A stretch of DNA of 10,352 bases, taken from Pseudomonadota bacterium (GTDB taxonomy: Bacteria > Myxococcota > Myxococcia > Myxococcales > Myxococcaceae). Below, piece by piece: positions 1-7,400 of the stretch. Where the stretch lies: contig JAFADT010000872.1 of NCBI GenBank assembly GCA_023424585.1, positions 1 through 10,352 on the forward strand, in the 5' to 3' direction. The notes under the pieces were generated by a model, which ran no database searches, was not told the DNA's origin, and saw only the letters and a program-made list of their open reading frames with translations. The translations under genes and the position numbers were made by a program. The stretch's first letter is position 1. Every line of letters begins with the position of its first letter.

Positions 1-585
1 GTGTACGGCGGCGGCGTGCTGGGGCTGAGCGCCCCCACCCCGCTGGGCCTGCTGTCCGCGGCGCGCTGGTCCGGCGTGCGCGAGGTGGTGGGCTCGTGGC
101 TGCGCACGCCCATCGAGCCCGTGCCCACGCTGGTGCCGGAGGTGGAGCCGGACCTGTACTACGTGGTGGACGACGACGCGGACACGCGCGAGGCGCTCAC
201 GCTGCTGTTGGAGAGCACCGGCGCGCGCGTGGTGGCCTTCGCGGACGAGCTGGCGCTGTTCTGCGCGGTGGCGCGCCGGCCCCCCACCGCCATCCTCCTG
301 GACGTGGTGCTGCACTGGGTGGACGGCCTGCGGCTGTGTGAAGGCCTCAAGCAGCATCCGCTCACCCGCGACACGCGCGTGCTGGTGATGAGCGGCCTCA
401 ACCGTCCGCACGTGCGTCAGCGCGCGCTCGACGCGGGCGCGGAGACCTTCCTGCCCAAGCCGGTGAACCCGGATCGCCTCCTCTGCCAGCTCACCGGCCG
501 CGTGCCGGACCCGCTCGACAGGTCGCGCGACGCCCTCCGGCACGCCGTCGTCGAAACATTTGGCGAAGACCGTTTTGCGTCCTGA
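1..585 (+). CDS. Response regulator receiver-domain protein (possibly 5'-truncated)
   Basis: The C-terminal two thirds is a CheY-like receiver domain that would accept a phosphoryl group from a histidine kinase in the cytoplasm. Visible marks are the acidic cluster VVDDD (residues 55-59), the phospho-acceptor D101 in ILLDVVLHWVDG, the conserved hydroxyl S131 in VMSG, and K153 in LPKPV. No output domain follows: about 25 residues after the receiver the protein ends. The first 50 residues (Gly/Leu-rich, then Pro/Val/Glu-rich) match nothing I recognise. The reading frame is open to the first base of the window, so the GTG at base 1 may not be the true start, and a sensor or other domain could lie upstream. 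As seen it is a single-domain regulator that acts by protein-protein contact, or the receiver tail of a hybrid protein. The receiver assignment is firm; the full architecture is unknown. Confidence 0.85.
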   Translation: MYGGGVLGLSAPTPLGLLSAARWSGVREVVGSWLRTPIEPVPTLVPEVEPDLYYVVDDDADTREALTLLLESTGARVVAFADELALFCAVARRPPTAILLDVVLHWVDGLRLCEGLKQHPLTRDTRVLVMSGLNRPHVRQRALDAGAETFLPKPVNPDRLLCQLTGRVPDPLDRSRDALRHAVVETFGEDRFAS

Positions 586-620
586 CACCCACCTGCGCGC
601 AACCACGATCACATCGACGG

Positions 621-660
621 GATAATCCCTACAAAAGCATGAAGCTTCGCACTTCATGCT
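621..660 (+). promoter_or_regulatory. Leader region with perfect inverted repeat and possible -10 box
   Basis: A perfect 9-bp inverted repeat, AGCATGAAG (636-644) and CTTCATGCT (652-660), with a 7-nt loop lies 22-46 nt before the start of the 682-1560 gene. GATAAT at 621-626 resembles a -10 hexamer, which would put the transcription start near 632, so the repeat would sit at the very 5' end of the mRNA or act as an operator over the start site. I see no convincing -35 hexamer 16-19 bp upstream, so the promoter part is weak. The inverted repeat itself is certain. Confidence 0.4.
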
Positions 661-681
661 CCACCAAAAAGGGAGTCCCTC

Positions 682-1560
682 ATGTTCGCCTCGAAGCTGC
701 CGCGTCTCACGCAGACGACGTCCCGGCTGTTCAAGCACGCGCCGGAGGTCAGCCGTTCGTTCTCCACGAAGGTCCCGTCGTCGGAGGAGCTGGCGCTCAA
801 GGTCCGCGCCGAGCAGAACCGGACCCGGTTCCAGCAGCACGACCTCATGAGCGACATCATGAACGCCGAGGATCGGCGTGACGGCGGCAACAACCGGCTC
901 GCGCCGCGCCTGCGGCCGGACGTGGAGCTGACCCGGCGGGACGACTTCCCCTTCAACGAGCTCCAGCCGAAGTACAACACGCCGAAGTCCGCCATCGACC
1001 GCGACGGCAAGCTGCAGCCGGTGGACGCGAAGGACCGCACGGTGACGCTGACCGCGCACGTGGACGGCGCGAAGGAGACGAAGGCCCACTCGCCCTTCAC
1101 GTCCTTCAGCGGCGTGCCCGTGGGCGTGGACGGCCAGGCCACGGAGAAGAAGCTCGTGGACAACCCGAGCTACGGCAAGAGCCGCATCGTCCACAACCCG
1201 GCGCAGGACGCGAAGGGCGGGGACGTCTTCGATCAGTTCGACATCCAGCACGACATCCGCACGTCCACGCATCCGGGGCTGGACGAGACAGCCGTCAACC
1301 GCACGCAGCCCGGCAAGCCGGTGTGGAAGCCGGAGCCCCACGAGCGGAGGTACATGGCGGACGTCGGTGTGGATCCGACGAAGCCCAGCTTCACCTACCG
1401 CGAGCGCGCGATGATGAACTCCGCGCGGGATCAGGAGTACCTGGTGCGCGGCCCCATCCACGACTTCACGCTGGAGCAGCAGGATGCGCAGGGCGACCTG
1501 AAGCACGTGTCGCGTGATCAGTTCTCCGACCTGTTCGACGCCGCGCACAAGAAGCCGTAG
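682..1560 (+). CDS. Hypothetical hydrophilic protein with basic, presequence-like N-terminus
   Basis: I do not recognise this 292-residue protein. The ATG is supported by GGGAG six bases upstream (671-675). The first 30 residues are rich in Lys/Arg and Ser/Thr with a single acidic residue (E22), and contain RSFST (25-29). The rest is very hydrophilic, with no membrane segment, no Sec signal, no cysteine, and many Asp, Lys, Arg, Gln and Pro residues. Repeated short segments such as DNPSYGKSR (about 160-168) and VNRTQPGKPVWKPEPHERR (about 205-223) look extended rather than globular. It stands alone, with its own leader inverted repeat and a strong hairpin 32 nt after the stop, so it is probably monocistronic. 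Codon use and frame consistency support a real gene. Possible roles include a structural or stress protein, or a secreted effector; nothing in the sequence decides between them. Confidence 0.75.
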   Translation: MFASKLPRLTQTTSRLFKHAPEVSRSFSTKVPSSEELALKVRAEQNRTRFQQHDLMSDIMNAEDRRDGGNNRLAPRLRPDVELTRRDDFPFNELQPKYNTPKSAIDRDGKLQPVDAKDRTVTLTAHVDGAKETKAHSPFTSFSGVPVGVDGQATEKKLVDNPSYGKSRIVHNPAQDAKGGDVFDQFDIQHDIRTSTHPGLDETAVNRTQPGKPVWKPEPHERRYMADVGVDPTKPSFTYRERAMMNSARDQEYLVRGPIHDFTLEQQDAQGDLKHVSRDQFSDLFDAAHKKP

Positions 1561-1592
1561 CCGCGTCCGGCGTTGGCCCGGGGCCGACGGGG

Positions 1593-1627
1593 AGGGGGTG
1601 TCCACCCGCGCGGGGTGGACACCTCCT
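1593..1627. terminator. Strong GC-rich hairpin between convergent genes
   Basis: A 15-bp stem pairs 1593-1607 with 1613-1627 (one G-U pair on the plus strand) around the loop GCGCG. The core is GGTGTCCACCC against GGGTGGACACC. A second, weaker inverted repeat (GGCCCC 1628-1633 with GGGGCC 1641-1646) follows directly. There is no T tract, which is common for terminators in very GC-rich genomes. It sits 32 nt after the plus-strand stop at 1560 and may also stop transcripts arriving from the minus-strand gene ending at 1727. Confidence 0.6.
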
Positions 1628-1686
1628 GGCCCCTCTCCCGGGGGCCCTGCCCCGCCTCTCGGAGCTTCACCCATCGCTATCGTTAA

Positions 1687-1701
1687 TTCACTTACAGTGA
1701 A
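1687..1701. repeat. Perfect short palindrome in an AT-rich island
   Basis: TTCACT (1687-1692) and AGTGAA (1696-1701) form a perfect inverted repeat around TAC, inside an AT-rich patch (1676-1703) that contrasts with the surrounding very GC-rich DNA. It lies 25 bases beyond the stop of the minus-strand HdeD-like gene. It could be a weak terminator for that gene (the minus strand then reads TTAAC) or a protein-binding site containing TGTAA-like half sites. No adjacent regulator gene supports the second idea. Confidence 0.4.
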
Positions 1702-1726
1702 CAAGGCCCGGGGCGGCTCCTGGCGC

Positions 1727-2323
1727 TCAAGCCTCCACGCGCCGCAGCCCCCGCCGCAGGGTGAGCGAGCCCGACATCATCGAGATGCCTCGGAAGAAGA
1801 CGGCGAGCCCCACCAGCGTGCCCACGAGCCACACGGAGGACGCGGGCCACCGGGCCATGACGCTGAACCCCAGGACGAGGGAGATGAGGCCATAGGCCAG
1901 GTCCCATCCCCACTGGAAGTAGCGGTCCATGACGGAGGTGATGGTGTGGAACAGGCCGCTGGCGAAGAAGTAGCCGGCGATCAGCAGCGTGAGGGAGGCG
2001 AGCCCCGCGGCCGGGTACATGACCGTGAGGATGCCGACCACGGTGGTGAGGACGCCGCCGAGCATGAGGGACCAGAAGGCACCCTTGCTCTCGTCGCGCG
2101 AACGGAAGGCCGCGATGAGCTCCAGGACGCCGCCAATCACCAGCATGGTCCCGACGAAGATGATGGTGACCATGCTGGTGAAGAACGTGGCGCCCAGCAG
2201 CACGACGCCCGCGATCGCCGTCAGCAGGCCCAGGATGAAGGGGGCGCCCCACATCGCGGAGGCCCCTCGGGGAGGACGACGGTCCGGACGGGTCTCCGGC
2301 ACTCGCTCAACGTTCGTTTCCAT
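1727..2323 (-). CDS. HdeD-like (DUF308) six-helix membrane protein
   Basis: The 198-residue protein matches the HdeD/DUF308 pattern: a polar N-terminus of about 23 residues, then six hydrophobic segments at roughly 26-46, 50-72, 82-103, 107-128, 138-157 and 161-183, arranged as three helical pairs with short loops, and a basic tail (RRGLRRVEA). Length is close to E. coli HdeD (190 residues), an inner-membrane protein linked to acid resistance; in other bacteria the family's role is poorly defined. I chose the ATG at 2323 because GGAG lies six bases upstream (2330-2333); a GTG four codons earlier (2335) is in frame but lacks such a site. It follows miaA on the same strand after a 168-bp gap, which is long enough for its own promoter. 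An acid or envelope stress role is inferred from the family name only. Confidence 0.85.
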   Translation of the reverse strand: METNVERVPETRPDRRPPRGASAMWGAPFILGLLTAIAGVVLLGATFFTSMVTIIFVGTMLVIGGVLELIAAFRSRDESKGAFWSLMLGGVLTTVVGILTVMYPAAGLASLTLLIAGYFFASGLFHTITSVMDRYFQWGWDLAYGLISLVLGFSVMARWPASSVWLVGTLVGLAVFFRGISMMSGSLTLRRGLRRVEA

Positions 2324-2491
2324 GGCGTTCTCCACGGTGATGGCTGCCCGGCCCGGGCCCTCGGCCGCCTGGCGGTCCGGGAGGGGACGTGGGGGTAGCG
2401 TTCCATGTGGAAGATGGGAGCGCGGCGGGGTGCGAACAATCGGCTCCCGGGGACGAAATGAGGCGGAGCGGCGGGCAGGGGCCTGCGCGGC
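2324..2491. other. Intergenic gap between miaA and HdeD-like gene
   Basis: This 168-bp gap holds no gene I can support. On the minus strand TTGTTC (near 2444-2449), 17 bp, then CATCTT is a poor promoter-like pair that could serve the HdeD-like gene. GGCCCGGGCC at 2350-2359 is a palindrome of pure GC, expected by chance in such DNA. I see no T-tract terminator after miaA. Confidence 0.3.
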
Positions 2492-3403
2492 CTACTGCGC
2501 CTGGGAGGCAGGGCAGGCGTAGGGCGGTGCGAGGAACACCGCGCCGGGCTCCTTGCGGAACCACGTGAGCTGCCGCTTGGCGTACCGCCGGGTCTCCTGC
2601 GCGGTGTCGGCGATGGCCTCCTCGCGGGTCATCCGGCCCTCCACCACCGCGCGGGCCTGCACGTAGCCGACGCTGCGCATGGGCGCCGCGTCCGCGTAAC
2701 CCTGCTCCAGCAGGGCTCGCGTCTCCTCCACGAGCCCCCGCGAGAAGAGCGCCTCCGTGCGCGCGTTGATGGCGGCGTAGAGGGCTTCGCGCGGCGGGTC
2801 GAGCACGTAGAGCTGGAAGGAATAGCGGTCTGGCGCGAAGGCGTGGGCGCGCCGGAACTCGGACGCGGGCACGCCTGTCTGCGCGTGGATCTCCAGGGCG
2901 CGGACGACGCGCACCAGGTCCTGGGTGGGCAGCTTCGCCGCCGTCTCCGGATCCACCTCGGCCAGGCGGCGGTGCACGGCCTCCCTCCCCTGCTCCGCCG
3001 CGAGCGCCTCCAGCTCCGCGCGCAGCGCAGGCAGGGCGCCGGGCGCGTCCACCACGCCGTGCAGCAGCACGCGCAGGTACAGGCCGGTGCCGCCGACGAC
3101 GAACACCGGCCGGCCCCGCGACGCGATGGCCGCGATGGCCGCGTCCGCGCGGCGTTGGTACTCGGCGGCGGAGAAGGGCTCGAGCGGAGCCACGCAGGAG
3201 ACCAGGTGGTGCGGCACGGCCGCCAGTTCCTCCGCGGAGGGCTTCGCGGTGCCGATGTCGAAGGCGCGGTACACCTGCTGCGAGTCCGCGCTGACGATCT
3301 CCCCGCCCGCGGCGCGAGCCCACGCGATGGCCAACGCCGTCTTCCCCGACGCCGTGGGTCCAGCGATCACCGTCAACGGCACCCGCGTCTCAGCCACCAG
3401 CAT
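2492..3403 (-). CDS. miaA: tRNA dimethylallyltransferase MiaA
   Basis: MiaA transfers the dimethylallyl group from DMAPP to N6 of A37 in tRNAs that read codons beginning with U, the first step of (ms2)i6A formation in the cytoplasm. The 303-residue length is normal. Visible motifs are the P-loop GPTASGKT (15-22), SADSQQVYR (38-46) with the conserved Asp40, the GTAKP block (51-55), VGGTGLYL (103-110), LVRVVRALEI (163-172) and the C-terminal RYAKRQLTWFR (273-283). The usual GYRQ-type motif reads GYVQ (246-249), and the normally conserved Asn before DLVR is Gln161; both are mild departures. The ATG at 3403 has GGGAGG close upstream. The gene begins 55 bp after the HprK-like kinase on the same strand, so it may be read through from that unit, although MiaA is a housekeeping enzyme and no functional link is implied. 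Confidence 0.97.
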   Translation of the reverse strand: MLVAETRVPLTVIAGPTASGKTALAIAWARAAGGEIVSADSQQVYRAFDIGTAKPSAEELAAVPHHLVSCVAPLEPFSAAEYQRRADAAIAAIASRGRPVFVVGGTGLYLRVLLHGVVDAPGALPALRAELEALAAEQGREAVHRRLAEVDPETAAKLPTQDLVRVVRALEIHAQTGVPASEFRRAHAFAPDRYSFQLYVLDPPREALYAAINARTEALFSRGLVEETRALLEQGYADAAPMRSVGYVQARAVVEGRMTREEAIADTAQETRRYAKRQLTWFRKEPGAVFLAPPYACPASQAQ

Positions 3404-3458
3404 CCGCCTCCCACGCCCGCTGTAACGCAGACGCGAGGCCAGCGCGAGCCCCTCACCG

Positions 3459-4310
3459 TCAGGTCCGCGCCGCTTCGGTCAGCCGTGCCCGCACGACCTC
3501 CGCCGCGCTGGCATCCCGCGCGAACACGAGCCGCGCGGTCTCCACGGACGACAGCAGCCGCCCGGCAGCGCCCACCAGCGCGCCCCGGCCCTCCGGCGTG
3601 GGCTCGGGCAACAGGGCGTTCAGCAAGAGCATGCGGGCCACCTCCCCCGCCCCCAGCGCCTCCCACCGCGAGGCCCCGTCCCAGCCCAGCGTGCCCACCG
3701 CGACGAGCGTCGCGTCGTCGGTCCGGGCCGGCACGTTCCAGGGCGTTCCCGCCACCCGCCACCCGCCGCCCGCCACGGGCCACACCGCCACCAGCTCATC
3801 CGCGAGCACCGCCCCACCCGCCTCGCGCCAGAGCCCGCCCAGGGTGCTCTTGCCCGCGCCGGAGTGCCCCACGAACAGCGCGGCACGCCCCTCGTGCGCC
3901 AGCCCCACCCCGTGGACGAGCAGCCCGCCGCGCTTCGCCAGCGCGGACGCGAGCATCACCTTGACCACGTTCTCCACCGGCAACCGCCCGGCTCCGACGA
4001 CGTCCGCCCGGCTCCGGTCCGGGGAGAGCACGGCGGAATACCCGGCGCCCTCCACGCACAGCGCCCCCGAGTCACCGGGCTCCAGCCGGGGCAGCTCCTG
4101 CACGGCGGGCGGCGCGCGCGGGCCGGGGGGGCTCCGCATCACCAGCCGGGCCTCGGAAGCCACGGCGTCGGAGGCGAGGTGCGCGCCGAACACGCGCTGG
4201 AGCGGGCCGGCGAGCGCCGCGTCCTCCACGTCGAGCGACACCGTCCATCCGGCCAGGGTGATCCGGAGCACGGCGTCACGGGGACCCGCCAGGGGGTCCC
4301 CGCCAGTCAC
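3459..4310 (-). CDS. HprK-like P-loop serine kinase
   Basis: This 283-residue protein resembles the HPr kinase/PEP carboxykinase-like proteins found beside PqqD-type proteins and in some lasso-peptide clusters. The key marks are HGVGL (133-137), the Walker A loop GHSGAGKST (148-156) and LADELVAV (169-176), where HPr kinases carry their acidic pair. The N-terminal half (1-110) is a less conserved beta-rich region; ENVVKVMLASALAKRGG (113-129) leads into the kinase core. The start is the GTG at 4310, whose bases overlap the TGA of the 54-residue peptide gene (GTGA) and which has GGAG eight bases upstream, so translation is probably coupled. The frame is open further upstream to 4880, but that stretch lies antisense-like within other genes and has no start signal. 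True HPr kinase is unlikely: the protein lacks the family's usual context (HPr, PTS genes). In paeninodin-type lasso clusters a relative phosphorylates a Ser of the precursor; a similar role on the adjacent peptide is my inference. Confidence 0.8.
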   Translation of the reverse strand: MTGGDPLAGPRDAVLRITLAGWTVSLDVEDAALAGPLQRVFGAHLASDAVASEARLVMRSPPGPRAPPAVQELPRLEPGDSGALCVEGAGYSAVLSPDRSRADVVGAGRLPVENVVKVMLASALAKRGGLLVHGVGLAHEGRAALFVGHSGAGKSTLGGLWREAGGAVLADELVAVWPVAGGGWRVAGTPWNVPARTDDATLVAVGTLGWDGASRWEALGAGEVARMLLLNALLPEPTPEGRGALVGAAGRLLSSVETARLVFARDASAAEVVRARLTEAART

Positions 4311-4471
4311 GGCATGCACTCCGATTCGCCGGGGATGCTGCACATGGACAGCTGCGCCAGCGCGACGAAGGGCTGCTCCCACAGGATGGCGGGAGGCACG
4401 TACACGGCGGGCGCGGCTGGCGGCTTCGGCACGGAGGGACCCGCGGGAGGCTGTGAAGAGCGTTGGCTCAC
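4307..4471 (-). CDS. 54-residue candidate RiPP precursor peptide with YxxPxI motif
   Basis: A short gene between the propeller protein and the kinase. It starts at GTG 4471, with AGGTGGG seven bases upstream, and ends at TGA 4307-4309, overlapping the kinase GTG start. The N-terminal part (MSQRSSQPPAGPSVPKPP, 1-18) is polar and Pro-rich. VYVPPAILWEQPF (23-35) contains Y24-x-x-P27-x-I29, the motif that leader peptides in lasso and related RiPP systems present to PqqD-like recognition domains. The tail LAQLSMCSIPGESECMP (38-54) carries two cysteines (C44, C52) and three serines (S42, S45, S50), possible sites of disulfide formation, ring formation or phosphorylation. Together with a PqqD-like protein, a peptidase and an HprK-like kinase in the same unit, this makes it the likely substrate. 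The open frame and good start signals are seen; the precursor role is inferred. It could also be a structural or regulatory small protein. Confidence 0.65.
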   Translation of the reverse strand: MSQRSSQPPAGPSVPKPPAAPAVYVPPAILWEQPFVALAQLSMCSIPGESECMP

Positions 4472-4483
4472 GTGAAGGCCCAC

Positions 4484-7400
4484 CTAGAAGGGCACCGGGA
4501 AGGCGCAGATTCGACCATCCTCGGTACCGACATGCAACCGGCCCACGGTGTGATCGATGGTCGGCACGCCGATGACCTGCCCCGCGGGTCCCACGGTCAC
4601 CTGCCCGGTGTCCAACCCGTCGTTCTCCAGCTCCAGTTGGTGGACCTTCCCATCCGCGCTGCCCACGTAGACGCGCGGCACGCCGTTCACGTTGAAGGTG
4701 AAGGTGCCGGACGGCTTCTCGATGCCCGTCGTCCACTTCAGCTTCGGAACGTGGGTCTCGTCCTCGACCTCGTAGCGCTCCACGGTGTCGTTCGTCCGGC
4801 TCACCACGAAGCCCTGGCCCTGGGGCCGCGCGAAGTGGGTGAAGGTCCGCTGCGAGGCGCCCTCCACCTGGACGGTCCACGCGATGGCGTAGGTGGCCGG
4901 ATTCACGCCGTGCACGCGGCCGTCGTTGGCGGTGACCAGGATCTGGTTGCTCGTGGCGTTGCGGACCACGCCGAACTCCAGATCGCCCAGCGCCAGCCGC
5001 GCCACCTCCGCGCCCGTGAGGCTGTTGAGCACGCGCAGCGTGTCCGTGCTCACGCCCGACTTGGTCGGCACGTAGAGCCGGTTCGTCGTGTAGTCCACCA
5101 GCATGCCGCCGCTCACCATGCCCAGGTCCCCGGGCTGGTAGCGCCAGATGAGCGCGCCCGTGGCCGCGTTCAGCGCGACCACCTGGTTCGGCGTGGACGT
5201 GTTGCGCGTGGCGAAGATGGCCAGGTCCACGTTCGAGAACGTCGTCCGGTACTCCGGGTTCGCGTAGTCGAGCAGCTGCGTCACGGGGAACGAGTTGATG
5301 CTCCCCAGCCCCAGCGTGGTGTTCCTCCAGAGGAACTCACCCGTGGCCGAGTTGATCACCGCCGGCACCCCGGCCATGTCGCCCACGACGATCCACTGCT
5401 GCCCCGGCCGGCCCAGCAGCGGCACCACCGGGAAGCGGGTGCCAATCTTTCCCGACAGCTTCACCGGCCGGAAGCGCTCCGCGCCGTCCTCGGCGGGGTT
5501 CGCGGTGTTCGTGAGCGTGGCCACCACGGAGTCGTTGAACGAGGTGAAGATGCCCACGCCCAGCTCGGTGACGGGCTGCAGCGTCGTCTCCAGTCCCACC
5601 GAGTAGCACCACAGCGGGTTGCCGGCCACGCGCGCCCGCGGAGTGACGAGCAGGCCCTGCGACGTGGGCTGGTTGCCCGGCCCGTACCGCAGCTCGTCGT
5701 CCGCGTTGAACACGCGGTAGACATAGGTCGTGCCGTTCGTGACCGCCGTGTCCGTCATGGACGACGCGGAGCTGAACTCGTCCACATAGGCCACCGTCGC
5801 GTTGCCCAGCGCGTCCCCCACGGCGTAGCGCACGCCGCTGGTGGGCACGGTGTCGGGCGGCGTCGTGCCCTCGGCGCGGAGAACCAGCGTGCTGCCGTGG
5901 TTGAAGGGGTTGTCCCAGGTGAGCGTCACGCTGCCGTCGCGGGCCACGCCGGTGAGGCGCCCCACGTCCGGGGACGCGGTCTCCTGCAGCAGCGTCATCG
6001 TCCCCTCCACGCGAATGCGCGGATCGTTGTAGCCCTGGTTCAGCTCCAGCCGGTGGCGGAACGCCGTGTCCGCGGTGACGGCCGTGAAGCCCGAATAGGT
6101 GATGCGGAAGGTGGCCTCGCCGCCCACGGGGATTCCGGACTCCGACTCCCAGGTGTAGCCGGCCGCGTCCGTGGAGACGCTCCAGTCACCGAACGCCTGC
6201 GGGCCCGACGCCGCCACGGCGAAGTAGTTCACCGCGGGCTTGAGCAGCTTCACTTCATAGATGGGCAGCGTGCCCCGGTTCTGCACCGTGTACGCCACCG
6301 TCACGCCCGTGGCCGCCGTGGACACCCGCTCCTGGCTCAGCCGCACGCGGTGCTCCACGATGCGGCCCTTGCGCGCCGTGACGAGGTCCCCCTCCACCGC
6401 CGAGCCATTGAGCGTCCCGTCCACCTGCGCCTGGAACTGGTAGCGGGCGCCGGGCGCGCCTGACACCTGATAGCGCCAGGTGAACTGCGCCGAGGCCCCC
6501 GGCGCCAGCTGCGCCACGCTCTCCGGCGAGGGCCCGGCCAGGAGCGACGCGGTCGCCCTGCCCAGCAGCACCGGCGCGCGCGGGCGCACCTGGGTGTACG
6601 TGTTCGTGGTGGAGGTGTTGGCCACCGTGAGGCGCAGCGTCACCGGGTCGCCCGGGAACGCGTCCACGATGTCCATGTCCGCCGACGCCACCAGGTCGCC
6701 CACGTCCGCCACGGGCGATTCCGCCAGCGGCGCGTTCGAGTCGCTCGTGTGCGCCCGTACGCGCGCGGCCACGGCGCCAGCGGCGGTCGGTCGCAGCGCG
6801 ACCTCGAAGATGCCCGCGGCCTGGACCGCCAGCGTCTTGCTCGGGTCCTTGTCCTCGGTGGTGAGGGGCACGCTGCTGGTGGACGAGGGGTCGTCCACGG
6901 TCACGTCGGCCGCCGAGCCCGTGCCGCGGTTCTCCACCACCACGCGCGCCACCGTCGCGCCGTTGACCGCCAGCACCCGGGGCGACAGCGTCACGTTCGC
7001 GGCCAGGATGCCGCGGGTCCACGGCGTCATGGAGCCGATGTTGTAGGTGTAGTTCGTCCCGTCGCACTGGTCGCGGGCATACGTGCCCGACACCAGGCGC
7101 TCGGTGGCGTTGTCGGTGGCGCGGTTCGACGGGCCCACCACGCTCAGCACGAAGCGCGCGGACTGATTGCGCGCGAGGCCGCGCCCGTCATCCACGCAGC
7201 CCAACGTGGACTGGAAGGTGATGCGCCGCACGGTGGAGTCGAGGTACTCGATCTTCCAGTTCGGGTTCTCCTCCGCCGGCTGGCCGCCCAGCAGTTGGTA
7301 GCCCGTCGGGAGGACGAAGGACACCTCCGACAGGCGGGTGTCGGTCGTGGCCGCGGTCGTGTTCGTGACCTCCATGACGAGCTCGGACACGTCGTCCATC

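Noticed and set aside
1514..2398. A 294-codon open frame on the plus strand over the HdeD-like gene
   Set aside because: It runs through the terminator hairpin and opposite a protein with six clear membrane helices; composition is that of an antisense shadow.
4311..4880. Upstream extension of the HprK-like kinase frame to 4880
   Set aside because: The extension overlaps the peptide gene and the end of the propeller gene in another frame, is rich in Arg and Gly, and has no start signal, while GTG 4310 has a ribosome site and a coupled overlap.
4463..6463. A 666-codon open frame on the plus strand opposite the exported propeller protein
   Set aside because: Its translation is dominated by His, Arg, Gly, Val and Ala, as expected from the complement of a GC-rich gene with few stops. 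The minus strand has a signal peptide, recognisable domains and a ribosome site.
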